A stretch of DNA of 56,895 bases from Anaerolineae bacterium (GCA_025454525.1 JALOOG010000015.1:1-56895); one strand, 5' to 3'. Shown: positions 27,444-36,759, numbered from the stretch's first letter. Numbers and translations are program-made. Notes: a model not told the origin generated them from the letters alone.

Positions 27444-28082
27444 TTAATCCGCTACTAGCTTTTGCCGAATAGCAATGGCAGCGGCTTCGGTGCGACTGGT
27501 GGTTTTGAGCTTCATCAAGATGTTGCTGACATGCTTTTTAATGGTTGACTGACTCACCGTCAAACGATCGGCGATCTCGGTGTTGTTCATGCCTTTGACG
27601 ATTAGGGTTAAAACTTCGCGTTCTCTGCCCGTAAGTCGATGTTGCCCGTGATGTTGAGTGGAATCGACCAAGATCTGGGCAGCCTGTTGAGTCAAGACGG
27701 AACGCCCGCAATACGCTTCACGGATTGAGCTATTGAGATCATCTAAGGAAACATCTTTGAGTAAATAGCTGATTGCACCTGCTTCGATCGTCTCGCGGAC
27801 GAGATCTTCGCTGATAAAATTGCTGATCATGATCACACGGATAGCGAGATTGTGTCGTCGGATCAAACGTGTGGCGTGAATGCCGTCCATTTCTGGCATC
27901 ATAATATCCATGAGTACGACATCCGGCCGTGTTTTATAACATAGATCGACCGCTTCCCGTCCGTTGCGTGCCTCACCGACTAAATGTAAGTCTGAACATA
28001 AATGGATCATGCTGGTGATCCCTTTGCGTAAGAGTTCGTGATCGTCCGCTACCAAAATACGAATGACCTCGTGAGGTATCAT
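27444..28082 (-). CDS. LuxR/NarL-family response regulator
   Basis: This is a standard two-domain regulator: receiver (residues ~7-122) with acidic DD at 13-14, phospho-acceptor D59 in LMDIMMPEMDG and Lys in LLKDVS, and a LuxR-type HTH (~145-205) beginning LTGREREVL. No histidine kinase is adjacent; the nearest in the window is at 14.1-15.7 kb and is unlinked. It lies between the glycosyltransferase operon and the UGM-like gene, which it could control. Confidence 0.95.
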   Translation of the reverse strand: MIPHEVIRILVADDHELLRKGITSMIHLCSDLHLVGEARNGREAVDLCYKTRPDVVLMDIMMPEMDGIHATRLIRRHNLAIRVIMISNFISEDLVRETIEAGAISYLLKDVSLDDLNSSIREAYCGRSVLTQQAAQILVDSTQHHGQHRLTGREREVLTLIVKGMNNTEIADRLTVSQSTIKKHVSNILMKLKTTSRTEAAAIAIRQKLVAD

Positions 28083-28153
28083 GTGTGAACTCCTCTCTTT
28101 ATCCCTATGATAACCAACCTAGCATAGGTTTAGATGAGGAATTTATAAAGATT

Positions 28154-28957
28154 TTAATATTGCAATACTTTCGGCGCATCCACAGTGCGATTAACGACGG
28201 TAGTCGGTAATTCTTGGTGATAGACCCGCGTTGGGATCAAACCACACCCCCCGAAACGTTCCATCACCCGAATTTGCGCGTAGACATCTTCACCACAATG
28301 TTCATCTGGGAGTTGTTCCCAAAATTGAAAGCCGCCCGATGTCCGTAATTTTTCGGTGTCGTATAAAACGCATCCCCCGACCCACGCCACTTTGTAAACC
28401 TGTTGGGTTAACGGCGTTAGACCAAGATCGCGGGCCACATGCAGGATGTTTGCGGCATTGTGGAGTGGGTAACGTTGCCATTCAACGGTATCTGGTCGGA
28501 TGATCTCCGGTGTTACCTGTTGATCCCAAAATTCGATCGCTTGTTGATGAGGACGCACGTCATCCAAGTAACTCAGACCTGGCACGCAACAGCCGACAAA
28601 CCCACACTTGTATTGTTGGATCGCTGTTAACATCCGTTCAAGCGCGTCTGATTCATAAATCAGATCGTCATCTGAAAATAGGATATACTGGGCGTGCGCT
28701 TGATCTAACAGAAATTGACGATGTTCCGCTAAACCCCGACGTGGGAGATGTTTATGAACCTCAACAGGATGCCCATGGAAGCGCAACACTCGTAAGACCG
28801 TTTGTAGCTCTGAGTTGTCTTTTAAGTCCGATTCTTCGGTTTGATCGGAGATCACAACCCGAAAATCACGGAAAGTCTGACTAATGAGGCTGGTTAAGGT
28901 GATCGCTAACGCATGAGCGCGCCGATAGGTTGGAATCAAGACATCAATCTGCGGCAT
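28154..28957 (-). CDS. Family 2 glycosyltransferase
   Basis: The 267-residue GT-A enzyme has an N-terminal IDVLIPTYRR start, a nucleotide-binding region, and the metal-binding DDD (FSDDD near residues 94-98). The late GEDV segment near 230 would hold the catalytic-base region. No membrane helix is present. Its start overlaps the stop of the upstream GT9 gene by 14 nt; it is the last gene of the eight-gene glycosylation operon. Donor and acceptor are unknown. Confidence 0.9.
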   Translation of the reverse strand: MPQIDVLIPTYRRAHALAITLTSLISQTFRDFRVVISDQTEESDLKDNSELQTVLRVLRFHGHPVEVHKHLPRRGLAEHRQFLLDQAHAQYILFSDDDLIYESDALERMLTAIQQYKCGFVGCCVPGLSYLDDVRPHQQAIEFWDQQVTPEIIRPDTVEWQRYPLHNAANILHVARDLGLTPLTQQVYKVAWVGGCVLYDTEKLRTSGGFQFWEQLPDEHCGEDVYAQIRVMERFGGCGLIPTRVYHQELPTTVVNRTVDAPKVLQY

Positions 28958-30089
28958 GATCGCTTACCTCGCTTTTCAGACTCGATAAAAATCGTCTACC
29001 ATAACGCCGATCATAATCAACCAGATCAAAAGCTGCTTCGATCACCGATTCAACCGTCACACCGGCCACAAAACAAGCTTGATGTGTGCAATGCTCCGAA
29101 GGGGGATCGAGGATCATCATGTCTTGGCCACACAAGGGGCATTGCATCGTCCAAGACGGCAAAGAACGGTGACGACTCCGATTAAAGTGTCCCCAATTCA
29201 GCATATTACCACACCAAAAGATCCCAACATTTGGCGCGTTCACCGCGTTGGCAAGGTGCATCGGGCCGGTATCATTGGAGATCACCACCGCGCTTTGGGC
29301 TAATAACGCCGCTAATCCCCCCATGGAAAGGCGTTCACACGCATCAATCGCCGGAAAGCGCATTTCGGCGATCACACTTTCAACCACCTCACGTTCACTA
29401 GCGACACCTGTGATCACGACCTGTAGGCCTAAGTTAGCTAATGCATCACCGACTTGCGCGAAACGCTCCGGTGGCCAACGTCGCCGTAAGTCGGATGCGC
29501 CGGGATGAATCACCCCATACGATCCCGGAAGAAGATCAGGAAAGACGGCCCGAAATGCCTGATGATCAGCATTTGTTAAGGTGATCAATGGTTCATAGTG
29601 ATCGGGAATCGCACCTACTAAGCGCACCAGCTCCACTAAGCGCATCAATTCATTTTGATAAAACACGTATGGAATCCAACGATCCAGTTCAGGTGCATCA
29701 GGTGTTTTCATGCCGATGTTGAACTTTGCACCCAGATTTTTGAGAAATGGATTGGAATTACGGCCGCCCCCGTGCATCTGAATTGCAAGGTCGAATTGTT
29801 CCGTTTGCATTTGTAGGAAAAACGCCGCTAATTCATGCGGATCGGGCGGCGTATCTGGATGATCGGGTTCAACCCGCACTCCATAACTAATTGGGATCAC
29901 GAGCGCACGATCCACAAAGGACGGGCGCTCTTCGATAAATTTTTTGTGCCATGGACGACCCAGATAGACCATTTCCGCATCAGGATAGGTTTTGCGTAAT
30001 GCGGACAAAGCGGGAGTCGCTGCCACATAATCTCCGAGTGCGGTCGCCCGTAAAACCGCAATTTTACGGATGTTGGGCAGTATATTCAT
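28944..30089 (-). CDS. Family 9 glycosyltransferase (heptosyltransferase-like)
   Basis: The 381-residue GT-B enzyme is of the ADP-heptose:LPS heptosyltransferase family. An ALGDYVAATPAL motif near 15-26 corresponds to the N-terminal GD-l-lTP signature; VIHPGASD-RRRWP near 197 and ISNDTGPMHLA near 270 are the donor-site motifs. A C-terminal cysteine-rich piece (CPLCG, CTHQAC) is unusual for the family. It overlaps the neighbouring GT9 gene by 26 nt. A heptose donor fits the hldE/gmhB/gmhA genes of the same operon. Confidence 0.9.
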   Translation of the reverse strand: MNILPNIRKIAVLRATALGDYVAATPALSALRKTYPDAEMVYLGRPWHKKFIEERPSFVDRALVIPISYGVRVEPDHPDTPPDPHELAAFFLQMQTEQFDLAIQMHGGGRNSNPFLKNLGAKFNIGMKTPDAPELDRWIPYVFYQNELMRLVELVRLVGAIPDHYEPLITLTNADHQAFRAVFPDLLPGSYGVIHPGASDLRRRWPPERFAQVGDALANLGLQVVITGVASEREVVESVIAEMRFPAIDACERLSMGGLAALLAQSAVVISNDTGPMHLANAVNAPNVGIFWCGNMLNWGHFNRSRHRSLPSWTMQCPLCGQDMMILDPPSEHCTHQACFVAGVTVESVIEAAFDLVDYDRRYGRRFLSSLKSEVSDHAAD

Positions 30090-31140
30090 AAGTCAGTTCC
30101 TTTACTGCATTTAGAATATCGATCGGTGTTGCATCGATCACCGGTTGCGAGACATATTGGTGATAAGTGTGGCGTAACAAGACATTGCGACTCTGCAATT
30201 CGGGGGGAACGTCGAAATACAAAACGCGATGCGGCACGTTCCAAGGGGTATGTTGGGGATTGGTGTGAGCATACAATACGATCACGGGCGTATTCATCGC
30301 CGCCGCGATATGCACAATTCCGGTGTTGTTAGCGATCAACAAGGGGGCCGAAGCAACCAGTCCGATCAACTCCCCTAGCGATAGTTGACCCGCTAGAGAA
30401 ATCCCATTCACCCCTGTGGCAACTTGTCCACACAGATCGATCTCTGACGTGCTTCCGGTCACGACGATCTGCCAACCTAGAGTGCGGAGTTGTCGGCCGG
30501 CTTCAAGGTACTTGGCCGTTGGATAGCGTCGTTTTGATTCGCTCACCCCCGGATGAAGGATCAACCATGCTTGATGCAGATCAAGCCCTAAAGTTTGCAT
30601 TTTGTGTAGGGATGAGGCGCGTAAACTGGGATCAATGCGGAGTTGTAACTTGGGATCGATGTAATCGACTCCAACAGACTCGATTAGCGCCAGTTGACGT
30701 AAGACTTCATGTTGAATCGGGACAAACGGCTCTTGATCGGGTTGCCAATGAGTCAGTAAGCCATAGGGATTTTCACGGCAATACGCGACTCGGATCGGGA
30801 TATCAGCTAAATAACATAACATCGCGGCCGGCAAGGGATTTTGGCTAAAAACGGTGAAAATAATCGCGCAGTCAAAGGCTTCGGCCTTTAACCGTTCGAT
30901 CAACGCTTGGACTTGTGCGCTTGCGCCTTGGTAAGCATCGCTTTTGACCCATGGCACTTCAAAGGCGATCACCTGATCGATGTCCGGGATGAATTGGGCG
31001 ATCTCCGCGCCGATCAGTGAGGTTAACAATGTTAGGCGGATCGTGGGATCAGATTGTTTGAGCGCGTGAAAAGCGGGCGTGGTCATGATCACATCGCCGA
31101 AATTGTCTAAACGCACACATAACAGGTTACGTCCTAGCAT
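30064..31140 (-). CDS. Family 9 glycosyltransferase (heptosyltransferase-like)
   Basis: This second GT9 enzyme has the N-terminal RLDNFGDVIMTTPA motif near residues 9-22, a donor-site LILHPGVSESKRRYP near 193-207 and IANNTGIVHIAAAM near 268-281. The ATG at 31140 is chosen because GGGGGA precedes it and the family start begins there; the open frame runs on into hldE to 31245. It lies 1 nt from the hldE stop. Like its neighbour it probably transfers a heptose. Confidence 0.9.
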   Translation of the reverse strand: MLGRNLLCVRLDNFGDVIMTTPAFHALKQSDPTIRLTLLTSLIGAEIAQFIPDIDQVIAFEVPWVKSDAYQGASAQVQALIERLKAEAFDCAIIFTVFSQNPLPAAMLCYLADIPIRVAYCRENPYGLLTHWQPDQEPFVPIQHEVLRQLALIESVGVDYIDPKLQLRIDPSLRASSLHKMQTLGLDLHQAWLILHPGVSESKRRYPTAKYLEAGRQLRTLGWQIVVTGSTSEIDLCGQVATGVNGISLAGQLSLGELIGLVASAPLLIANNTGIVHIAAAMNTPVIVLYAHTNPQHTPWNVPHRVLYFDVPPELQSRNVLLRHTYHQYVSQPVIDATPIDILNAVKELTYEYTAQHP

Positions 31141-31141
31141 T

Positions 31142-32557
31142 TCAATCCCCCACCACTTCGATAAGGTACGGCAAGATCTCAACGTGTCCGCCGAATGATT
31201 CGACGAGTTTCGCTTCGGGAAGCGACGCTTTGCGATAATTACCACCTTTCACAAAAACATCGGGTTTTACCACTTTAATCAGCTCATCAGCGGTCTGCTC
31301 ACCGAACTGCACGACATGATCCACACAATCTAGCGCGGCCAAGACGTGCATTCGATCTTCTAAGGCGGTGGTGGGGGCAGTTCCTTTGACACAGCGCAAG
31401 CTTTCATCATTGTTAACCCCGACAATCAACACATCACCAAGGCTTTTTGCCTGTGAAAGATAGGTAATGTGGCTACGGTGTAAATTATCGAAACAGCCGT
31501 TGGTGAAGATGATGCGTTTTCCCAGATCCCGATAAGTAGTCACTTGGTGCGAGAGTTCTTCACGGTTGGCAATCACTTTCGAGGAAGGGGTAAAAAACTG
31601 GGTTAATTCGTCTTGTGAACAGGTCGCTGTACCTTTTTTGCGAACGACGATATTGGCGGCTGCGGCCGCGATCTCGGCGGCCGTGATCGTTTCGCATCCG
31701 CTGGATAGCGCTAAGGTGAGTGCGCTCACATAGGTATCGCCAGCTCCGGCAGCTTGTGAGTCTGGTGTTGCTTTGGCATGAGTGCGATAAGGGGCGCGAT
31801 CACGCTCAAAGATCACCGCACCTTCTCGATCTAGGGTCAATGCGACGATCTGTGATCCGGTAATCTCCAAGATGCGTTGATGATGCGAAAGGATCTGATC
31901 GACTCGTGTGTCGTTCTTTTCTTCGGTGAGTTGAAGTAATCCTACGGCTTCACCATAATTCGGTTTCACCGCCGTGGGTCGGAGTTCGTGGTAACGGGTT
32001 AAATGTTTGGAATCCACGATCAACGGCTTTTTGTCGGATTGTTGTAACGTTTTGAGCGTATCGATGAGTCGATCTGTGCAGATCCCATAGCCATAATCAG
32101 AGATCAGGATCGCATCTGCATTTGAGTAAAGCTTTTTCAATCGTTCGATCAAATGCGACTCAACTGTGGGTGAAAGTAAGTTGGTTGTACCGTAATCGTA
32201 GCGCACAATCAATTGATCACCAGAAAGCACACGCTTTTTAGTCAAGGTTTGTCGAGACGCATCGTAGAAAATGCTTTCGGTATCGACTTTCGCTTGTTTA
32301 AGAAGGTGAGAGACGATCTGACCTTCGTGATCTTTTCCGGTGACGGTGAGATAGCTGACTTGTGCGCCCATTAGCGCTAAATTGAGGGCTGCATTGGCCG
32401 CACCGCCGGGGACATCTTCACGCGATTGTAAATTGACCACGGGTACGGGGGCCTCACGACAGATCCGAGTAGAGGTCCCTTTAAGGTAGACATCTAACAT
32501 CAGTTCACCGATCACAATCACTTTTTGTTGTGCAAATTGTGCGATCCACCGCTTCAT
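31142..32557 (-). CDS. hldE: Bifunctional heptose-7-phosphate kinase / heptose-1-phosphate adenylyltransferase (HldE-like)
   Basis: The N-terminal ~320 residues form a PfkB/ribokinase-family kinase (GGAANAALNLALMG near 53-66, catalytic AAGAGDTY near 269-276) that makes heptose 1,7-bisphosphate. The C-terminal ~140 residues form the nucleotidyltransferase that makes ADP-heptose, starting FTNGCFDNLH and containing VKGGNY. The HxGH nucleotide motif here reads HRSH: the Gly is Ser, while both histidines remain. I chose the ATG at 32557, which overlaps the gmhB stop (ATGA) and has AGGA upstream. Confidence 0.92.
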   Translation of the reverse strand: MKRWIAQFAQQKVIVIGELMLDVYLKGTSTRICREAPVPVVNLQSREDVPGGAANAALNLALMGAQVSYLTVTGKDHEGQIVSHLLKQAKVDTESIFYDASRQTLTKKRVLSGDQLIVRYDYGTTNLLSPTVESHLIERLKKLYSNADAILISDYGYGICTDRLIDTLKTLQQSDKKPLIVDSKHLTRYHELRPTAVKPNYGEAVGLLQLTEEKNDTRVDQILSHHQRILEITGSQIVALTLDREGAVIFERDRAPYRTHAKATPDSQAAGAGDTYVSALTLALSSGCETITAAEIAAAAANIVVRKKGTATCSQDELTQFFTPSSKVIANREELSHQVTTYRDLGKRIIFTNGCFDNLHRSHITYLSQAKSLGDVLIVGVNNDESLRCVKGTAPTTALEDRMHVLAALDCVDHVVQFGEQTADELIKVVKPDVFVKGGNYRKASLPEAKLVESFGGHVEILPYLIEVVGD

Positions 32558-33126
32558 CGTATCGTTTCCTGTTTCAGGATGATCTGAGAGACTTGATCCC
32601 ATCCGTCGATCAAAAAATCTGGCTGACTCAGTGGGGTAAACTCCCGTTGTGGGTCATAAGGCTTTTCGATCAAAATGGTCTGACAACCGACTCGGTTGCC
32701 CGCTTCGCAATCTGCGGCGATGTCCCCAATCATCCAAGATTGATGCAGGTCGATGTCGAGATCACGCGCCGCTTGTTCTAAGAGTCCCGATTTTGGTTTA
32801 CGACATGCACATTCCACACGGTAAGCGGCGATCGGTGCGTCAGGTAGATGTGGACAGTAATAAAACCCGTCTAGAGCGATCCCAAAGCGCTGTAATAACG
32901 CATTGAGTCGATGTTCTACAGCGATCAAGGCGCTTTCTGCAAATAATCCCCGTGCGATCCCTGATTGATTCGAGATCACGATTAAGGCATATCCGGCTTG
33001 CTTTAAATGCCGGAGTGTTTCTCCGGCATTCGGCGCTAACGTGATCAAGGTGGGATCGACGTTATAAGGGATGTCTGGGATCAAGGTGCCGTCTTTGTCG
33101 ATAAACACCGCTCGGATCATGGCCAT
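32554..33126 (-). CDS. gmhB: D-glycero-D-manno-heptose 1,7-bisphosphate 7-phosphatase (GmhB-like)
   Basis: The 190-residue HAD-IIIA phosphatase has nucleophile and acid aspartates in FIDKDGT (residues 8-14), a SNQSGIARG segment near 51-59, the zinc-binding CPH...CACRKPKSG region near 91-115, and GDIAADCEAG near 136-145. It removes the C7 phosphate between the two HldE reactions. It overlaps the SDR gene by 10 nt upstream and hldE downstream, so the three are coupled. Confidence 0.93.
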   Translation of the reverse strand: MAMIRAVFIDKDGTLIPDIPYNVDPTLITLAPNAGETLRHLKQAGYALIVISNQSGIARGLFAESALIAVEHRLNALLQRFGIALDGFYYCPHLPDAPIAAYRVECACRKPKSGLLEQAARDLDIDLHQSWMIGDIAADCEAGNRVGCQTILIEKPYDPQREFTPLSQPDFLIDGWDQVSQIILKQETIR

Positions 33127-33842
33127 GAGGTCTCGGTCATCGGGATCACCATGACTTCTGGGATAATCGTTTCGGCGGGTTGTTGGAGGAGATAGATCAC
33201 CGTGTCCGCCACATTTTTCGGGTCTTGTAGGTTTGAGAGTGGCGTATCTGGGAAACGATCTAAGATAAATGGGGTCTGCATCCCACCTGCGATCACCGCG
33301 CTCACTTTAACCTTGTGTTGACGAGCTTCGACAAACAAGGCATGAGATAATCCCAATAATCCCCATTTTGAAGCATGATAAGCAGACGCATTGGCCCACA
33401 TGCGTTTCGCGGCGGTGGATGCGATGTTAACAATATGTCCACTTCTTTGTCCGTACATCGTTGGGATCACCGCTTTGGCCATGAGGAACGGCCCGCGCAA
33501 ATTAACCCCGATCACCCGATCCCATTGTTCGATACTCAATTCATCCAGTGGCAATGTGTGATCGGTGCCGGCGTTGTTGATCAGGATATCGATTCGTCCG
33601 TATTTCTGAAGAATCTGTTGGATACCCGTCTCTACGCTGTTCGGGTCGCTCACATCAAGGCGAATCCCCTCACTTACACAGCCGGCCGCGGTGAGCGTTT
33701 CGGCAACGCGAGTCGCTTTTTCGTGTTGAATATCGCCACAGATCACAATCGCCCCTTGTTGAGCGAGTGCATGAGCGATCGTCTCACCGAGTCCCTGACC
33801 GCCCCCGGTCACAATCGCTACTTTACCCGTTAATGAAGTCAT
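33117..33842 (-). CDS. Classical short-chain dehydrogenase/reductase
   Basis: The 241-residue classical SDR has the cofactor-binding TGGGQGLGE near 12-20, NNAG near 88-91, the catalytic Ser in NIASTAA near 138 and YHASK near 152-156. It lies inside the heptose operon, where the extended SDR HldD would be expected, but its length and motifs are of the FabG type and not those of an ADP-heptose 6-epimerase. The substrate is unknown; a sugar-modifying role is suggested only by context. Confidence 0.88.
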   Translation of the reverse strand: MTSLTGKVAIVTGGGQGLGETIAHALAQQGAIVICGDIQHEKATRVAETLTAAGCVSEGIRLDVSDPNSVETGIQQILQKYGRIDILINNAGTDHTLPLDELSIEQWDRVIGVNLRGPFLMAKAVIPTMYGQRSGHIVNIASTAAKRMWANASAYHASKWGLLGLSHALFVEARQHKVKVSAVIAGGMQTPFILDRFPDTPLSNLQDPKNVADTVIYLLQQPAETIIPEVMVIPMTETSWP

Positions 33843-33857
33843 TCGATCCCCTTTCAG

Positions 33858-35735
33858 TTAGGCGCTTTCGGATTGCATAATGGGTAAGATGCGAACCGTA
33901 GAAGCTGTTTCGATCGGTGTTTGTGCTAAGAGTGCGGTTTCTACCAATTCACACAGGATATGTAAGATTTGGATGTGTAACTCTTGGATGCGTTGGGTGT
34001 CATACGACGGCACGAGGATATGAAGATCCGCGTGATCGATCAATTCGCCGCCACTTTTGCCTAAAATGGCAATCGTGGTGATGTTTTTGGCGCGTGCTTG
34101 CTGGAATGCTTTAATCACATTGGCGGAGTTGCCACTGGTGGACAATCCGATCACCAGATCGCCGGATTTGCCGTAGGCTTCTACTTGACGGGCAAAGACC
34201 CGATCATAGCTGTAATCATTTGACCATGCGGTTAAGATCGATGTATCTGCGGTGAGCGCGATCACGGGTAAACCGGGACGCTGTTCATCCATAAAGCGAC
34301 CAACAAATTCGGCGGCAAAATGTTGCGCTTGTGAGGCGCTACCACCATTTCCACAGATCAACACCTTACCGCCTTCGGTGAACACTTCAGCAATGGCTTG
34401 CGCCGCTTTCAGAATCGGCAAGCGCAACAATTCATGGGATTTGCGGATCGTCTCTAGCGATGACGTAAAAGAGCGTTCGATGATCGCAATTTGTCCTTCA
34501 CCTCTGTTACGAGTCAAGACTTTTTCGTAGAGCGTAGCCACCGCTTGTCCGACTCGCGTCCAAGTAAAATGTGTGCTGACTCGCCGGATCGCGTTTTGTC
34601 GGAAAATTTGATGTAATTGTGGTTGGGTCAGGACTTCATGTAGCTTTTCGGCCAAGGTTAACGGTGTTTTGGGAGGGACTAGAAAACCGGTTTTACCGTC
34701 CACCACACTGTATTTGATCCCACCCACACGCGATCCAATCACCGGAGTGCCACAGGCCATTGCCTCTAAGGGGGTCATGCCAAAGGGTTCATACCAAGGG
34801 GTGGAGACGAATACATCTGCCGCTGAATAGTAATATTTCAGTTGATCGCGGCCCTTGCGTCCGATGAATGTCACCCATTCCCCAACGCCTTGTGTTTGCG
34901 CGATCTGCACGAGACGGCCGATCTCTGGGGTTTGAACCGGATCGGGTTGGTCCGAATCACCCCCTACAATCAAAAGTCGGGCTTTGGTCTGACACCGTTT
35001 GATCAAGATCGCGAGGGCTTCGATCACGGTCTCAACGCCTTTACGTGGCACCATGCGCCCTAACTGCAAGATCAATTTTTCGGATGGATCTAGGTTCAGC
35101 ATCATGCGGGCGAGCTGTGGGTCTACTGGGTGAAATTGCTGTGGGTTGATGCCGCATGGGATGATCGTGATCCGATTGGCATCCGCATGATAGTGCGCGA
35201 TCAAGTCCTCTTGATCTTGTGGGCATTCGGCGATGATCTGATCGGCTTCTTGCACGATTTGTTGTTCGATCTCAAGGCGTTGACTGGGAAATTGATCCGC
35301 TTTGCCTTGGTGCAACAAACGAATTTTGCCTAAGGCATGGAAGGTAATCACAAACGGAATGCCTAAGCGTGCTTTGATCTGACAAGCCACTAACCCAGAC
35401 ATCCAGAAGTTGGCATGAAATAGTTGATAAGGATCGGATTCAGCAAAACCGATCACGTTTTCAGTGAACTCATCCATGTACTGGAGTAAATCCTCTTTAC
35501 GGATAAAGGCGATCGGGCCGGCTTTAATGTGGATCACACGCACATTGTTTGACCATGTGATGATTTGCGGCATTCGTGGATCGTCCCAACGGGTAAAGAC
35601 ATCGACAAGGTAGCCTAATTCACCTAATTGTCGGGCGAGTTCACCCACATAGACGTTCTGTCCGCCGCTGTCTACCCCGCCGAGGGTGGCTAATGGGGAG
35701 GCGTGTTCGCTAATCAATCCAATTTTACGCTTCAT
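33858..35735 (-). CDS. Fusion: GT4 glycosyltransferase + sedoheptulose-7-phosphate isomerase (GmhA)
   Basis: The 625-residue two-enzyme protein carries a GT-B family 4 glycosyltransferase at residues ~1-415, of the sucrose-phosphate-synthase/MshA type. It begins SEHASPLATLGG with GGQNVYVGELA, and has donor motifs GRMVPRKGVE near 226 and EPFGMTPLEAMACG near 317. A SIS domain matching GmhA follows at ~435-615: CGNGGSASQAQHFAAEF, LTADTSILTAWSNDY, LSTSGNSANV, and the late QELHIQILHILCE. The zinc-ligand His/Glu and Gln/His positions of GmhA are kept. GmhA makes heptose-7-phosphate for the HldE and GmhB encoded next door. No stop or frameshift separates the halves. Confidence 0.92.
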   Translation of the reverse strand: MKRKIGLISEHASPLATLGGVDSGGQNVYVGELARQLGELGYLVDVFTRWDDPRMPQIITWSNNVRVIHIKAGPIAFIRKEDLLQYMDEFTENVIGFAESDPYQLFHANFWMSGLVACQIKARLGIPFVITFHALGKIRLLHQGKADQFPSQRLEIEQQIVQEADQIIAECPQDQEDLIAHYHADANRITIIPCGINPQQFHPVDPQLARMMLNLDPSEKLILQLGRMVPRKGVETVIEALAILIKRCQTKARLLIVGGDSDQPDPVQTPEIGRLVQIAQTQGVGEWVTFIGRKGRDQLKYYYSAADVFVSTPWYEPFGMTPLEAMACGTPVIGSRVGGIKYSVVDGKTGFLVPPKTPLTLAEKLHEVLTQPQLHQIFRQNAIRRVSTHFTWTRVGQAVATLYEKVLTRNRGEGQIAIIERSFTSSLETIRKSHELLRLPILKAAQAIAEVFTEGGKVLICGNGGSASQAQHFAAEFVGRFMDEQRPGLPVIALTADTSILTAWSNDYSYDRVFARQVEAYGKSGDLVIGLSTSGNSANVIKAFQQARAKNITTIAILGKSGGELIDHADLHILVPSYDTQRIQELHIQILHILCELVETALLAQTPIETASTVRILPIMQSESA

Positions 35736-36702
35736 ACTGTTTGACTGCTTTCAGACTCTGTTGTTCAAAAATTTGTAACCACTCCGTCTTAAAACGTTCG
35801 ATGTTGAAGCGCTCTAAGGCGGTTTGGCGGGCATGTTGGCCTAATCGGCGGGCGAGATCCGGATCATCTAACAATTGCCGCATATCTTGGATCAAACGAT
35901 CTGGGTCAAGGGAGAGATAACCATTTTTTCCTGATTGGATCACGGTTACAAGTTCGGTGGTTTGGAAACCGACAATTGGAAGTCCGGTGAGCATTGCTTC
36001 AATAATCGCGAGTCCCATACTGGTGTATCGGATCGGGTTGAAGAAAAAGCGGTATTGCCCGATAAAATCTGGCAATTCATTGTGAGGGACTTCGCCAATC
36101 CCGCCTACTTGATCTGCATTCATCCCAATTAAATCTACCGGAATCGTTTTGCGGATGTACTCAAACAGATCAGCACCTAAACGCCGTCCACGGGAATGGA
36201 GGTTATTGATCACCACAATCCCACGATCTAATGTCCCTTGATAGCGATAGCCCGGATCTACCACCCCGTGATCAATGGTCAAGGTAGGCACACCGTTGGT
36301 ATCCCACATCAGACGGTTAAAGTCGGTGCAATGTACAACTGGAAGATCGGAATTACTCACGATATGACGGGTGTCGGTAGGATGTTCCCTTGGAGGATCA
36401 TGTTCAAGATAAAGTTTAGGGAGTGTCAATTGGGTTTCCGAGAAGATTTCGTATTGATCGTGTTCATAATGGGGTCGCGCTTGAAACAAAATCATATCAA
36501 AATCGTGATCATGAAGTTGTTCTAATGGGATTTCATAGACATTTGGGCCAAAGGGAAACGGCCCGCTGCGTCCACCATAGCCGAACCCGCGTTCTTGACT
36601 CAATGGCAGGTAAAAATCACAATCCACTTGGGAGAGGTAATACAAGTAGGTGCCATGAACGTGCCAAGTGAATACTTTCAAACGACGTTGAGAGTCAGTC
36701 AT
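35725..36702 (-). CDS. GT4-like glycosyltransferase
   Basis: This is a 325-residue GT-B enzyme, short for the family and with a divergent N-terminal half. The C-terminal half has NNLHSRGRRLG near 163, EVPHNELPDFIGQYRFFFNP near 205-225 and MGLAIIEAMLTGLPIVG near 230-246, the EX7E-type donor site. The ATG at 36702 is chosen for AAGGATC upstream; the open frame extends to 36906, but that part crosses the promoter and the preceding terminator. It starts the eight-gene operon and overlaps the fusion gene by 11 nt. Confidence 0.85.
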   Translation of the reverse strand: MTDSQRRLKVFTWHVHGTYLYYLSQVDCDFYLPLSQERGFGYGGRSGPFPFGPNVYEIPLEQLHDHDFDMILFQARPHYEHDQYEIFSETQLTLPKLYLEHDPPREHPTDTRHIVSNSDLPVVHCTDFNRLMWDTNGVPTLTIDHGVVDPGYRYQGTLDRGIVVINNLHSRGRRLGADLFEYIRKTIPVDLIGMNADQVGGIGEVPHNELPDFIGQYRFFFNPIRYTSMGLAIIEAMLTGLPIVGFQTTELVTVIQSGKNGYLSLDPDRLIQDMRQLLDDPDLARRLGQHARQTALERFNIERFKTEWLQIFEQQSLKAVKQYEA

Positions 36703-36759
36703 GGGTGAGATCCTTTGTTGTTTATACAGATGGATCGTGCTAGGTTTTTCAAAATTAAG

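Noticed and set aside
31141-31245. Extended start of the GT9 gene inside hldE
   Set aside because: The GT9 family start begins at the ATG at 31140, which has its own ribosome site.
33117-33842. SDR as the missing HldD epimerase
   Set aside because: It is a 241-residue classical FabG-type SDR; HldD is an extended SDR of about 310 residues with different motifs.
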